Shown piece by piece: positions 1 through 10,960 of a stretch of DNA of 64,000 bases. The number at the start of each line of letters is the position of its first letter. Positions within the stretch are counted from its first letter, which is position 1. The notes under the pieces are model-generated. The model was not told where the DNA came from, made no database searches, and worked only from the letters and a program-made list of their open reading frames with translations. The stretch spans positions 132,431,318-132,495,317 of the forward strand of contig NC_071392.1 of assembly GCF_022682495.2 (NCBI RefSeq), read 5' to 3'. This stretch comes from Desmodus rotundus (Eukaryota > Chordata > Mammalia > Chiroptera > Phyllostomidae). The position numbers and the translations under genes are program-made.

Positions 1-221
1 TAAAATGGTTTTATTTCTGCAAACTCGACAGCCAAGTGCTGGGTTAGTCCATCAAAGATGAGCATTTTTCAGCACATGCATGCCCCTATGTGTTGCACCA
101 CAGCACACTCTCAGCAGGCCCTACCAACCATTGGCATGGGCTGATTTTGGTTGGAGCTTTTTGCTCGTGGATGTGCCAGACACCTTCCTTATGCTCCCTT
201 TCAGCCTCCCACCAATTTATC

Positions 222-345
222 ATCGCCTCCTTTACAGATGAAGAAATTGAGGCTCAGGGAGGCAGCCGTCTTGCCCCACAGGTCCCATAGGTAACAGGAG
301 GCCAAGCGGGCCTTCCAGCTGGGACTCTGTGGTTCCAGCCCTCAT
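222..345 (-). repeat. MIR remnant
   Basis: A reverse MIR core: ttacagatgaagaaattgag, then gctcagggaggcag and a diverged tail. Confidence 0.55.
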
Positions 346-744
346 CAGTAAGTTCAGGTGGCCTATCTGGTGGCCACTGAGCATTGGCTTCCCCTGAGGC
401 CTAATCAGGAGCCCTGGGGAAGAGGCTCAGCTGGGTGTGGTGGGTGTGCACAGGGGTCATGGCAGGGCCAGGCCTTGGAGCAGCCTTTTTCAGGAAGAGG
501 TGCAGCCTCCTCAGGCATGCTTCCTCTGGCTTGTGTTCCAGGGACACATCGATGCAGATTTTGAAGACAAGGAACTGAGCTGACCAAATTTTCCAAAGGA
601 GAGATTTCCTAACAATAAGGATGTGCAGAGTGAGCTTTGGAAATGTGCTAGAAGGAATTAGGGAAGTGGTCTCTGGAAGCCTGCTTTTCATTCCTATGTT
701 CCTCATTTTAATTTTTTCCACCTTGGGGGTGGGGGAGGAGGTTT

Positions 745-1270
745 TCATTGAAATAATTTCAAATTTACAGAAGAATTGCAAAAATAGCACAAAGGATTTC
801 TTGTGTTATATACTTTCATGTAAATCTGTCCTCTATCATTTCAAATTTACATAAATGTTGTAAGAATAATACAAGGGACTTCTATATATCTGTTGCTCCA
901 GGTCCACAATCACCAATTATTTACATTTTGCCCCATTTGCCTTAGCATTACCTTTCTCCCACACACATTGTGTAAGTATGTAAATATCCCATAAACATAT
1001 AAATTATACCTCTATATATGTGGTTACATATGTAATATATTTTCTGAACCACCTGGGGATACAGTGGAGACATCATGCCCATTTAAATCCTTTAGTGTGT
1101 ATTTTCTACGAGGAAGGACAATATCTTATATAATCACTATAAAAGGAGCAAAACTAAGAAATTAAACAGTGACACAACACTGTGCTCCAGCCCTCAGTGT
1201 GCAGTAATTGCCCCAGTTATGTCCTTTACCATCATTTTAGGTCCAACCCAGGTTCATCCATGCATTTAAA
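745..1270 (-). repeat. Old L1 (L1M-type) 3' region, left part
   Basis: The sequence resembles the reverse complement of an old mammalian L1 3' UTR. Characteristic stretches are gaattgcaaaaatagcacaaagg, ttctgaaccacctgggga and cagttatgtcctttaccatc, divergent from what I remember. The compound HAL1 at 1283-3970 split it; the continuation is at 3983-4130. Confidence 0.5.
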
Positions 1271-1282
1271 TGTCATGATTCT

Positions 1283-3970
1283 AAGTTCAGGCCAAGATGG
1301 AGGCATAGGTAGAAACCCTTCACTTCCTCATACAACCAAGAAGAGGATAACAACCAATCTAAAATCAAACAGCCAAAAGTCCCAGAAAATCAAATTGCAT
1401 GGAACTCTGACAACCAAGGAATTAAAATCAACCAGACAGGGAAGGCAGTGGACCCAGCTGGCAGACTCAGAAAAACCGCCATGTTGCAGCAGAACGTGGG
1501 GGTGGGGTGGGTGCTGAGCTCGGTGGGCCAAGCAGGAGGGGCTGACTTAAGGGGAATACTGAGACTCAGAGCTGACTGTGGGCTATGGCTGGGAGTGCCT
1601 CAGTGGGAGTTTCTCCCAGTCTCACATGAGAGTCTGTTGGAAAGTGCACTAGAGACAAGCAGGCAAGCAGCACTGTTCCCTCTCTGGTCCCTCCCCCACA
1701 GGCAGTGCCACAGTGCATCAATGTGGATTATCCCGCCCTGGCAAATACCTAAGGCTCCATCCCATACAACCTATCAGCTGCAACAAGACGAAGATATATG
1801 GCCCAAATGAAAGAATAGATCAAAACCTCAGGATTAAGCACTGAGGAGATTGCCAACCTATCTGATGGAGAATTTAAAGCCCTGGTAATTGTTGTATCCT
1901 GAACGCGAGCAGAAAATCAAATGGAGACGTGTGGAGTGCAAATAGGTGGTACTTTATTTTTACCTGCGCAGGGGCGAACTCCCAGGGTTCCTGTTAAGGC
2001 TGCGAAGGGGAGTCACGCCAAACGCTCACAGGCTAGCTCTTTTATAGGCACGCGAAGCAAGCAAGCAAGCTACAAAAGCGGGAGTTGCGGTTATCTCTGC
2101 ATAGCTCTGGGGTCAGGAGGAACTCTTGCTCTGGGGTCAGGAGGAACTTTTGCCTGTCTCCTGTTGATCAGAACTATCTGTCTGTCTCCTGTTGATAAGC
2201 TTATTTCAGCTGACATTGTTTCTCTTCCTTATCCACTCTAGTGACCTTCAAGAGGTTTTCTGCTTAGCAATGCTTATAATTGTCTAGCCCTCTTTCCTAG
2301 CTCTCAACAGTAATCAAAATACTAACAGAACTGATTGAACTTGGTTGAAAAATGAAAGAACAAATGAAAGATACCCAAAATGAAATAAAGTAAAATATTC
2401 AGGGAACCAACAGTGACAGGAAGGAAACCAGGATTCAAAGCAACAATTTGGAACAAAAGTAAGAAATAAACATCCAACCAGATCAGAATGAAGAAACAAG
2501 AATCCAAAAAAATGAAGAGAGGGTGAGGATTCTCTGGGACAACCTGAAACATTCCAATATCCAAATTATAGGAGTGCCAGAAGAAGAAGAACAAGAGCAA
2601 GAAATTGAAAATTTATTTGAACAAATAATGGAGGAAAACTTCCCTAATCTGGCGAAGGAAATAGACTTCCAGGAAGTCCAGGAAGCCCAGAGAGTCCCAA
2701 AGAAGTTGGACCCAAGGAAGCACACATCAAGGTACATCATCATTAAGTTATCCAAGATTAAAGACAAGGTGAAAATCCTAAAAGAAACAAGAGGAAAGGA
2801 GAGAGTTACCTGCAAAGGGGTGCCAGTTCGGATATCAGCTGATTTCTCTAAAGAAAACTTTCAGGCAAGAAGAGCTGGAAAGAAGTATTTGAAGTCATGA
2901 AAGACAAGGACCTACACCTAAGATTACTGTATCCAGCAAAGCTATCATTTAGAATGGAAGGGCAGATAAAGTGCTTCTCAGATAAGGTCAAGTTAAAGGA
3001 GTTCATCATCACCAAGCCCTTATTATATGAAATGTTAAAGGGATTTATCTAAGAAAAAGAAGATAAAAAATATGAACAGTAAAAATGACAGGAAACTCAC
3101 AGTTATTAAGAACCACACCTAAAACAAAAACAAGCAAACTAAGCAAACAACTAGAACTGGAACAGAACCACAGAAATGGAGATCACATGGAGGGTTATCA
3201 ACAGGGGAGTGGGAGGGGGAGAGAGGGGGGAAAGGTACAGAGAATAAGTAGCATAAATGGTAGGTAGAAAATAGACAAGGGGTGGGTAAGAATAGTATAG
3301 GAAATGTAGAAGCCAAAGAACTTATATGTATGACCCATGGACATGAACTATAGGAGGGGAATGTGGGAGAGAGGGGGTGGGCAGGATGGAGTGAAGGGGG
3401 GGAAATGGGACAACTGTAATAGCATAAACAATAAATATATTTAAAAAAAAAAAAAAAGAATGGGAGGACAGATAAAGTGCTTCCCAGATAAGGTCAAGTT
3501 AAAGGAGTTCATCATCACCAAGTCCTTATTATATGAAATGTTAAAGGGACTTATCTTAGAAAAAGAAGATAAAAAATGTGAACGGTAAAGTGACAACAAA
3601 CTCACAACTGTCAACAAATGAACCTAAAAGAAAAGAAAAACAACAAAAACTAAGCAAAACCCAAAACAGGAACAGAATCAGAGAAATGGACATCACACAG
3701 AGGGAGTTCAGTGGGGAGGGGGGAGGGAGGAATAGGAGAGGAAAGGTACAGAGAAGAAGAAGCATAATTAGTAGGCATAAAATAGACAGGGAGAGATAAA
3801 AAATGGTATAGGAAACAGAGGGTTCAAAGAACTTGTATGTACAACCAATGGACATGAACTAATGTGGGAAGCAGGGTGGAGGGGGGATTGGGGGGAAATT
3901 GGGAAAACTGTAATAGTGTAATCAATAAAAAATACTTTAAAAATATAAAAGAAAAACCCTACAAAAAAAG
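1283..3970 (+). mobile_element. Compound HAL1 insertion: near-full HAL1 plus a second HAL1 3' end, split by a solo LTR
   Basis: A half-L1 element runs from its 5' leader (ggccaagatggaggcatagg near 1291) through a decayed ORF1 to a 3' UTR and a 15-A tail at 3443-3457. A second, 5'-truncated HAL1 end, starting inside ORF1, follows directly at 3458 and reaches an A-rich tail near 3970. The whole block is flanked by the 12-bp repeat tgtcatgattct (1271-1282 and 3971-3982). That indicates a target-site duplication around both pieces. The readable ORF1 remnant (about 2340-2900) includes GVPEEEEQEQEIENLFEQIM and the YKGVPIRLSADFS-type block in degraded form. No ORF2 sequence (endonuclease or reverse transcriptase) is present. 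The host site is an old L1 remnant. Confidence 0.85.
1890..2309 (-). mobile_element. Solo LTR of an endogenous retrovirus inserted in HAL1
   Basis: This 420-bp block interrupts HAL1 ORF1. It starts tgttg and ends caaca, as retroviral LTRs do, and is flanked by exact 5-bp duplications gtaat (1885-1889 and 2310-2314). On the minus strand it has a TATAAAAG box (2039-2046) and an AATAAA polyadenylation signal (1953-1958) in the expected order, so transcription would run leftward. A tandem repeat of about 25 bp with the core tctggggtcaggaggaac lies at 2104-2150. There are no internal retroviral genes, so it is a solo LTR formed by LTR-LTR recombination. A 5-bp duplication fits several ERV classes, and I do not assign one. 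The insertion postdates the HAL1. Confidence 0.82.
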
Positions 3971-3982
3971 TGTCATGATTCT

Positions 3983-4130
3983 TTAGTCTACCAATGGCAC
4001 TATTTATTCATTTAATTTTATTACATGTTTACCTTTTTGTTGAGATGTAACATGCTCACAGAAAGAGCTTGCATCAGTATCCAGGTTAATGAATGGTGCC
4101 TACATATGATGTCAAAAACATCGATCTCAT
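3983..4130 (-). repeat. Old L1 (L1M-type) 3' region, right part
   Basis: Continuation of the old L1 beyond the compound HAL1, beginning ttagtctacc right after the duplicated tgtcatgattct. The similarity is weak and the right boundary is uncertain. Confidence 0.35.
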
Positions 4131-4792
4131 GGTTACCAAAACACACCATACTCAAGACATGAGCCTAGAGCATGGGTGTGTAGCTATGGTCTTGGGTCCA
4201 GGTATATGGGATGACCATAGCTTTGATTGAAGGTCTTGCAGGGATCCCTTTTAACTCAGTTTTTACTACCTCACCCTGTGGATTCCTGGGGCCCCTTGCA
4301 CCTATTTCAGAGTTAAAAAAACATCCAATATGTCTTGACAATTGAGTTACCCTGAGCATTAAAAGCAGATTCTGAAACTCCAGCTTTAACTACAGGAGTC
4401 TTCCTCAATCACCCATGAACTGGACCACAGACAGGTTTCTCATCTGAACTAAAATACCCTGATCCCAAACAATGGGAGCTTTCAGACATCACTCACAGAC
4501 ACAAAAGAAACATGTGTGGGGTTGCATCCAGGTCTCCAGCTCCAGACCTGATCTCAGGTCCCTAATTCTGATTGTAAGGATGTGTCTTCCCTCCTTGGCA
4601 TCTCAGCCAGCTGTCTTATTCCAGGAATCTCATCAAACATTAGAAAAATTCCTGGCATCCTTTGCTGGGATGGTCATTCCTAACCATCTTTGTATGTAAA
4701 TAGCAGGCCCTTCATATCCATCCTAAACGTTTGATGTCATCAGGAAAAGAAGAGGCTGAGGCATGGGAAAGGCTTGGCTGAGGGGGTGGCAT

Positions 4793-4908
4793 TTTTTAAA
4801 TATGTTTTATTGATTATGCTATTACAGTTGTCCCATTTTTTTCTCTCCTTTATTCCCCTCTGTCCTGTACCCCACCTCCCACCATCTTTCCCCCGCCTTC
4901 GTTTCCCC
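4793..4908 (-). mobile_element. Short HAL1 3'-end fragment
   Basis: This is about 115 bp of the HAL1 3' terminus in reverse orientation (ttgattatgctattacagtt followed by a pyrimidine-rich tract). A short tggcat direct repeat at 4787-4792 and 4909-4914 may be a target-site duplication, but it is too short to be convincing. It is an example of extreme 5' truncation. Confidence 0.65.
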
Positions 4909-5164
4909 TGGCATCAAGAGGCACTGTTTGAATCTGCTAGCCCAGGGCCAGCCTTCAGTCCATGTATATGGAATTGATGCTATCGAGAACCTTTCCTCAT
5001 TTGGGACCCTCTTTGAGCTTTGCTTCAGATGACTGTTACCTTCTTAGGGGAGCCCAGGGCTTACAAGCTGGAGCTGCATTATTGTAAATTATTTCTTCCA
5101 AATATTGTCTCTAGAGCATGTATCTGTAAAAAACAAAACAAAAAACTCTGATACCCTATTTTCT

Positions 5165-5914
5165 GACTTTTATGGTTTATGTTTTTTTTTCTTAATTGTG
5201 GTAAAATATGCATAATATAAAATTTACCACCCTGGCTGATGTGGCTCAGTGGATTGAGTGTTGGCCTGCAAACCAGAGGGTCACCAGTTCGATTCCCAGT
5301 CAGGGCATATGTCTGGGTTGCAGGCCAGGGCCCCAGTAGGGGGTGTGTGAAAGGCAACCACACAGTGATGTTTCTCTCCCTCTCTTTCTCCCTCCCTTCC
5401 CCTCTCTCTAAAAATAAATAAGTAAAATCTTAAAAAATAATTTACCTTTTTAACCATTTTTAAGTGTACAATTCTGTGGCATTAAGGACATTCAGATTGT
5501 TCTGCAACCACCACCACCATTCATCTCCAGAACTTGCTCATCTTCTCAAACTGAAACTCTGTACCCTTTAAACATTAACTTCTCCTTCCTCACTCTCCCA
5601 GCCCCTGGCAGCCACCCTTCTACTTTCTGTATTTATGAATTTGTCTATTCTAGGGATCTCATATAAGTGGAATCATACAATACTTACCCTTTTGTGCCTG
5701 GCTTATTTGACTCAGCATAATGTCCTCAAGATTCATATATGTTGTAGCATATGTCAGAATTTCCTTTCTTTTTAAGGCTGATTAATGTTCCATTGTATGT
5801 ACGTACTATATTTTGTTTACCTGTTCTTCCAAAGATGGACATTTGTGTTGCTTCCCTCTTTTAGCTATTGTAAGTAATGCTGCTTATGAAGTGGGTTGGA
5901 TTCTCTTACTAAAA
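5165..5914 (-). repeat. Old L1 3' end, interrupted by a VES SINE
   Basis: The reverse-complement L1 3' UTR runs from attgtggtaaaatatgcata across the SINE at 5230-5438 to taaccatttttaagtgtaca, ctgaaactctgtacccttta and ctagggatctcatataagtgg. It ends with an attgtaagtaatgctgctta motif just before the HAL1 target site. Many substitutions indicate age. Confidence 0.65.
5230..5438 (+). mobile_element. VES-type SINE (tRNA-derived)
   Basis: The head begins ccctggctgatgtggctcag, with an A box (tggctcagtgg) and a B box (agttcgattcc). A body follows with ttgcaggccagggccccagt, then a CT-rich stretch and an A-rich tail. It is flanked by the 8-bp duplication aatttacc (5222-5229 and 5439-5446). VES SINEs are typical of vespertilionid and related bats and are moved by L1. 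This copy split an old L1 remnant. Confidence 0.85.
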
Positions 5915-5924
5915 AACATGTTCT

Positions 5925-7878
5925 AGGGGCCAAGATGGAGGCATAGGTAGACACATTGCGCCTCCTTGCACAACCAAAAGAAGGACAACAACAATTTAAA
6001 AACAAAAAACAACCAGAACTGACAGAAAATCGAACTGCATGTAAGTCTGACAACCAAGAAGATAAAGAAGAATCATTCATCCAGACCGGTTGGAGATGGG
6101 CAGCCGGGGCAGAGAGGACTCATGGCAAGGTGGTGGCTGGTGGACACAGCGAGGTGGCGGATTGTGGAACGGGGCATGCAGTGTGACAGTAGCAGATCCT
6201 TCGGCCCCACATTCACGCATAGATAAACCAGAGGAATGGTGGGGAAGCAAAACAGACCCGAGCAACCCAGGGTTCCAGCGCAGAAATAAAGCCTCAAACC
6301 TCTGATTGAGAACACCCATGGGGGTTGAGACGGCAGTGGGAGAAACTCCCAGCCTAACAGGAGAGTTTGTTGTAGAGACCCACAGGGGCCTAGAGCGTGC
6401 ACAAGTCAACGCACTCGGGAATCAGCACCAGAGGGTCCCAATTTGATTGTGGGTAGTGGAGGGAGTGACTGAAATCTAGTAGAGAGTGGAGCAGGCGCCA
6501 TTGCTCCCTCTTGACCCCCCACATACAGTGTCACAGTGTCAGCAGCCGCCAGCATTACCCCACCCTGGTGAACACCTAAGGCTCTGCCCTTTTACATAAC
6601 AGGCACGCCAAGACCAAAAAAAAAAAAAAGGCCCAAATGAAAGAACAGATCAAAGCTCCAGAAAATATACAACTAAGCAATGAAGAGATAGCCAACCTAT
6701 CAGATGCACAGTTCAAAACACTGGTAATCAGGATGCTCACAGAATTGGTTGAATTTGGTTGCAAATTAGATGAAAAAAAGAAGGCTATGCTAAGAGAAAC
6801 AAAGAAAAATGTACAGGGAACCAATAGTGATGGGAAGGAAACTGGGACTCAAATCAACGGTGTGGACCAGAAGGAAGAAAGAAACATCCAACAAGAAAAG
6901 AATGAAGAAACAAGAATTCCGAAAAATGAGGAGAGGCTTAGAAACCTCCAGGACATCTTGAAACGTTCCAACATCCGAATTATAGGGGTGCCAGAAGGAG
7001 AAAAGGAAGAACAAAAAATTGAAAACTTACTTGAACAAATAATGAAGGAGAACTTCCCTAATCTGGCAAAGGAAATAGACTTCCAGGAAATCCAGGAAGC
7101 TCAGAGAGTCCCAAAGAAGTTGGACCCAAGGAGGAACACACCAAGGCACATCATAATTACATTACCCAAGATTACACAGAAGGAAAGAATCTTAGAAGCA
7201 GCAAGAGATAAGGACACAGTTACTTACAAAGGAGTTCCCATAAGACTGTCCACTGATTTCTCCAAAGAGGCCTTTACAGGCAAGAAGGGGCTGGCAAGAA
7301 GTATTCCAAGTCATGAAAATCAAGGGTGGATACACCCAAGATTACTGTATCCAGCAAAGCTATCATTTAGAATGGAAGGGCAGATAAAGTGCTTCTCAGA
7401 TAAGGTCAAGTTAAAGGAGTTCATCATCACCAAGCCCTTATTCTATGGCATGTTAAAGGGATTTATCTAAGAAAAAGAAGGTAAAAAATATGAACAGTAA
7501 AAATGACAGCAAACTCACAGTTATTAACAACCACATCTAACACAAAAACAAAAGCAAACTAAGCAAACAACTAGAACTGGAACAGAACCACAGAAATGGA
7601 GATCACATGGAGGGTTATCAACAGGGGAGTGAGAGGGGGAGAGGAGGGGAAAGGTACAGAGAATAAGTAGCATAAATGGTAGGTAGAAAACAGACAGGGG
7701 GTGGGTAAGAATTGTATAGGAAATGTAGAAGCCAAAGAACTTATAAGTATGACCCATGGACATGAACTATAGGGGGAGAATTTGGGAGGGAGGGGGTGGG
7801 CAGGATGGAGTGGAGTGAAGGGGGGGAAATGGGACAACTGTAATAGCATAATTAATAAATATAATTAAAAAAATAAAG
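5925..7878 (+). mobile_element. Full-length HAL1 (half-L1) retrotransposon with long ORF1
   Basis: The element is about 1.95 kb, flanked by the 10-bp duplication aacatgttct (5915-5924 and 7879-7888). Its order is a 5' leader (5927 onward), ORF1 (6637-7470), a 3' UTR with G-rich purine tracts, and an AATAAA/A-rich tail near 7850. The L1-like 3' UTR directly follows ORF1, so there is no room for ORF2 and no RT or endonuclease motif. This is the HAL1 architecture known from mammals. Mobilisation must rely on L1 ORF2 protein in trans (inference). It inserted just beyond an old L1 remnant. Confidence 0.88.
6637..7470 (+). pseudogene. HAL1 ORF1 (L1 ORF1p-like RNA-binding protein), nearly intact
   Basis: This 277-residue frame resembles the L1 ORF1 nucleic-acid-binding chaperone. 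The N-terminal third is a charged coiled-coil-like region. The middle is an RRM-like part (NIRIIGVPEGEKEEQKIEN, then NFPNLAKEIDFQEIQEAQRV and PRHIIITLPK). The C-terminal domain has AARDKDTVTYKGVPIRLSTD. It lacks the normal start: the ATG used by sister copies is ACG at 6605-6607 and lies out of frame behind a 14-A run, so the first usable Met is at 6637. One extra T near 7271 shifts the frame for roughly 22 codons (about 7271-7335) before a second indel restores it, garbling the segment usually reading LQARRDWQEVFQVMKG. Probably non-functional. It is not a host gene. Confidence 0.8.
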
Positions 7879-8702
7879 AACATGTTCTTAGTTCCTTTGC
7901 CTTGAATAAGGATATTAAAACTTCTCTGATAAGGGATGCCTCACTCAACAAGACAGGTGTGTGTGTATGTTGTGGTGAGTGCATGCTAGAACTAAAATTA
8001 AACTTGAGCCCCTCTTGCAAAATTCAGCAGCCTCTTTTTGCTGACTGGGAAAGGCAAATGGCTTTAGTAACAGCGCAGTCTAGTCAGTGATCAGAAAGGC
8101 TTTACTGGGACATCAAGTTAGTCAGGTCAAGCAAATTAAAGTTATCAGTGTTACTACCATCTCTAATCACTCACTAGACATGTGTTTCTTGTTATTTTTC
8201 TTTTTCTTACCTTCCCAGTCACATTGTCAGCCTCTTTTGGGACAAGAACAACATCTTATACATCTTTTGATATCTGTTTAGCCTAGTACCCTAGTAGATC
8301 TCCCATCAGTGTGAGCTGACTGACCATGACTCACATTACCAAATCTTTGATTTCCCAGTATATACTTTCCTACCAATCAGAAAGACTTTTCTTTGTGAGT
8401 TTGCACTGAATACCAGCTGTTCCCTTTTGTGGTTGGGCAGCTGAATTAAATTAGTAAATTGAAGTATTAACCAATATATATTCAGCATCCACTATGGGGC
8501 CAGTAGAACTTGACCCTGGATATACCAACATGCAAAAGAATTGGTCTTGTCCTCAGGGCTCTCGCCGACCACAAGAGCCTTGCCCCCATGTGTGGGCTGT
8601 CAGTCCACACATGCAGAATCTCAGGCCCAGACCTAGAAAGCAGGACCTGCATTTTAGCAAGATTCCCAAGTGAATTTATAGCAAAAAGAAAAACATTGGG
8701 TG

Positions 8703-8850
8703 GGTTCCCCAGAGCAGATTCCGAGACAGGATATGAATGCCAGTCGTCTATTTGGGAGGTGATCACAGGAAACTGAGGTGGCGAAGTAAGGAAGTGAGAC
8801 AGAAGAGAAGGCAGCCGCAGTGCACTTTTGCATCAAAGTTCCATTCCTGA
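8703..8850. repeat. Unclassified interspersed repeat, copy 1
   Basis: It starts ggttccccagagcagattcc and contains gtctatttgggaggtgatca and agtaaggaagtgagacagaa. Similar starts occur at 15158 and 42628. Family unknown to me. Confidence 0.35.
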
Positions 8851-9752
8851 TGAGGAGCAAACCCTTTGAATTTACTAAGTTTCAAAGCCTCAGTGATTCA
8901 TCCCCTCAGAGTTCCTAATCATCTTCACAAGACTGAAAATGACCAAACATTACATTTTTTTAACTCAAATTCCCTTTTCATAATCCCTCTGCCTTCTTCC
9001 TTCCCTAAACTAAATATATATGCTCAGAGGACACTGTCATACTCAACTTACAGAAAAAAAAATTTAATAGTCTGTTTCAAACTTATCATTTTAATATTGT
9101 GAATCGTAGGTTCATACCTACTCTACAATTTCTTTCCCTTTGAATCCTAACTCTATTAATTAAAAAAAAAATTAAAACTGAAATTACAAGTGCACCAGTT
9201 ATCACCCCTGGGGGCCATGTTGGCATCCCCTTAAGTCAGGATTTCTTTAAGAGTTTCTGCAAAATTCTGCTCCCCACAATGACCATCAAGGAAGATTCCT
9301 GTGGTCAGTAGGTCTGTGGAATCCTGCACATTCCTGCAGACCTACACAGAACACCAGCATCTTAAAAGGTCTTGAGGAGTCCGCAGTGACCTTGTTTATT
9401 CAAATGTTTAACCCAGTTTCGCTGGATGTTTACAGTGGCATCAGAGCAGTAACAGTGTTTGAAAATCATGCCTGTTCACATCCTACACTGCCAGAATCAG
9501 GTGAAAAACATTTGAGGAAATGCTACTTTAAACACATACCCCAATGTCTCAGTGCACTTGAAATCAGTAGGCATTTGGAGTGCGTTGTGTAGAAGCAATG
9601 GAACACAGAGAATTTATAGTTGAGAGCTTACTGTTTTTTGTAAGTAGAAAAAAAAGAGAGAGAAAACTTGCTTGTGTAACTGGTGTTTTAGAATGAGAAG
9701 AGATTTTCATCCATATAGAAGTCAGTCCCTGGTGTATAATTGAGTAGATTTG

Positions 9753-9779
9753 TAAATAAATAAATAAATAAATAAAAAA
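9753..9779. repeat. (AAAT)n short tandem repeat
   Basis: Six units of taaa followed by an A-run. It may be the tail of an unrecognised retroelement, but no element body is evident on either side. Confidence 0.8.
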
Positions 9780-10249
9780 GGTAGACTGGATAGGTGAGGT
9801 ATAACTCTGAATAACGGCAAGGCCCTGGACTTCGTGAGTGATAAACATAATTCAAAGCTCAACCATGATAATTGGCAGAACATCTTATTTCCTTTGATTT
9901 ATCAAGGCCTGCACCAACTAAGTGATATAAGTACTGCTGTCAATTCCATTTGGTAAATTTAAGCACCTATAGTCAAATTTTTATCACCAAACCCAGGAGT
10001 CCTGAAGAAAACTAGTTTAATTGCTATGCTGATAACTCCAGGCTCTATATGGATTCTACCCATCAAATGATTATTTTCTTTTTCCCAAAATTAAAATAGC
10101 TACATTTTCCTTTTAAAAAAAGCTTATAGAAAAATGAGAACGTGTAAAGAAGAAAGAGAATATCACCTGTATTGTACCACCTCTAATTGCTCTACCTGGA
10201 AATGAACCCTGTGAGTATCTTGATGCTGACGCATCCAGAATTTTGTTGT

Positions 10250-10620
10250 TTGTAATTCTATTATATTATATAAACCCATAGATGAACATGAATGGGCTCA
10301 GGGAATACATAGTGTTTTGCAACTATTTTTTACTATACTTATATTTTTAATCTTTTGATATATGGCATTCATTGTATGTATCAATTAATATATAACAGGA
10401 TCACAATGTTAATGGCTGTATAGTATTCTGCACTATATTGCTCTACCACACTTTGACGAGTCCCGTTGTTGAATTTAGTTATTTTTCCATTGTTCACTAT
10501 TATAAATGATGTTGCCAAAAACATTCTTTTATACATTATCTGATTATTTCTTTGGGTCAATTCCTAGAATTAGAAATGCTGAATTCAATAGTTTTCATAC
10601 TTGAATTATTGATATATACA
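10250..10620 (-). repeat. Probable old L1 fragment
   Basis: Motifs such as aatggctgtatagtattctg and attataaatgatgttgcc recall the reverse complement of L1 3' UTR (typical form: gctgaataatattccattg and attgtgaataatgctgc). It is highly diverged and the borders are approximate. Confidence 0.4.
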
Positions 10621-10839
10621 TTGAGATTGACTTCCTGAAAGAGTGAGTCATTACTTCTCCTCCAGTGCTTAGAGAAAGCCCGTTGAAGACAGCTGTTTAA
10701 TAGGAAACTGGAGGTGATAAAGGGAAGTGAATATGACTATAGTGTTCATGCCCCTGCATTCCAGAAAGGCAAAGGACAGCTGGCAATCACCAAAAGTTTG
10801 AGCCAGAAGAGTGTTAGAAAGCCATTGATCTATTTAATG

Positions 10840-10960
10840 CTTGAGGAAAATGAAGTCCAGAGAGGTTAAGCAACCCACCCCCACTGCCCTACACAGGAGG
10901 CCAAGGCCACACAGTTGTCAAGCCTCTTAGAATGGAGAGCTCTTCCAAATGGATAGACTT
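10840..10960 (-). repeat. MIR remnant
   Basis: It contains ccagagaggttaagcaaccc followed by aggccacacagttgtcaagc, the reverse MIR core pattern. Confidence 0.5.

Noticed and set aside
1890..2309. Complete endogenous retrovirus
   Set aside because: Only one LTR is present. No gag, pol or env sequence or primer-binding site follows, so it is a solo LTR.
5230..5300. tRNA gene with A and B boxes
   Set aside because: The tRNA-like part is the head of a VES SINE, with SINE body, A-rich tail and target-site duplication. The cloverleaf is not kept.
6637..7470. A 277-residue host gene
   Set aside because: It lies inside a transposon with target-site duplications and has L1 ORF1 domains. It is annotated as HAL1 ORF1.
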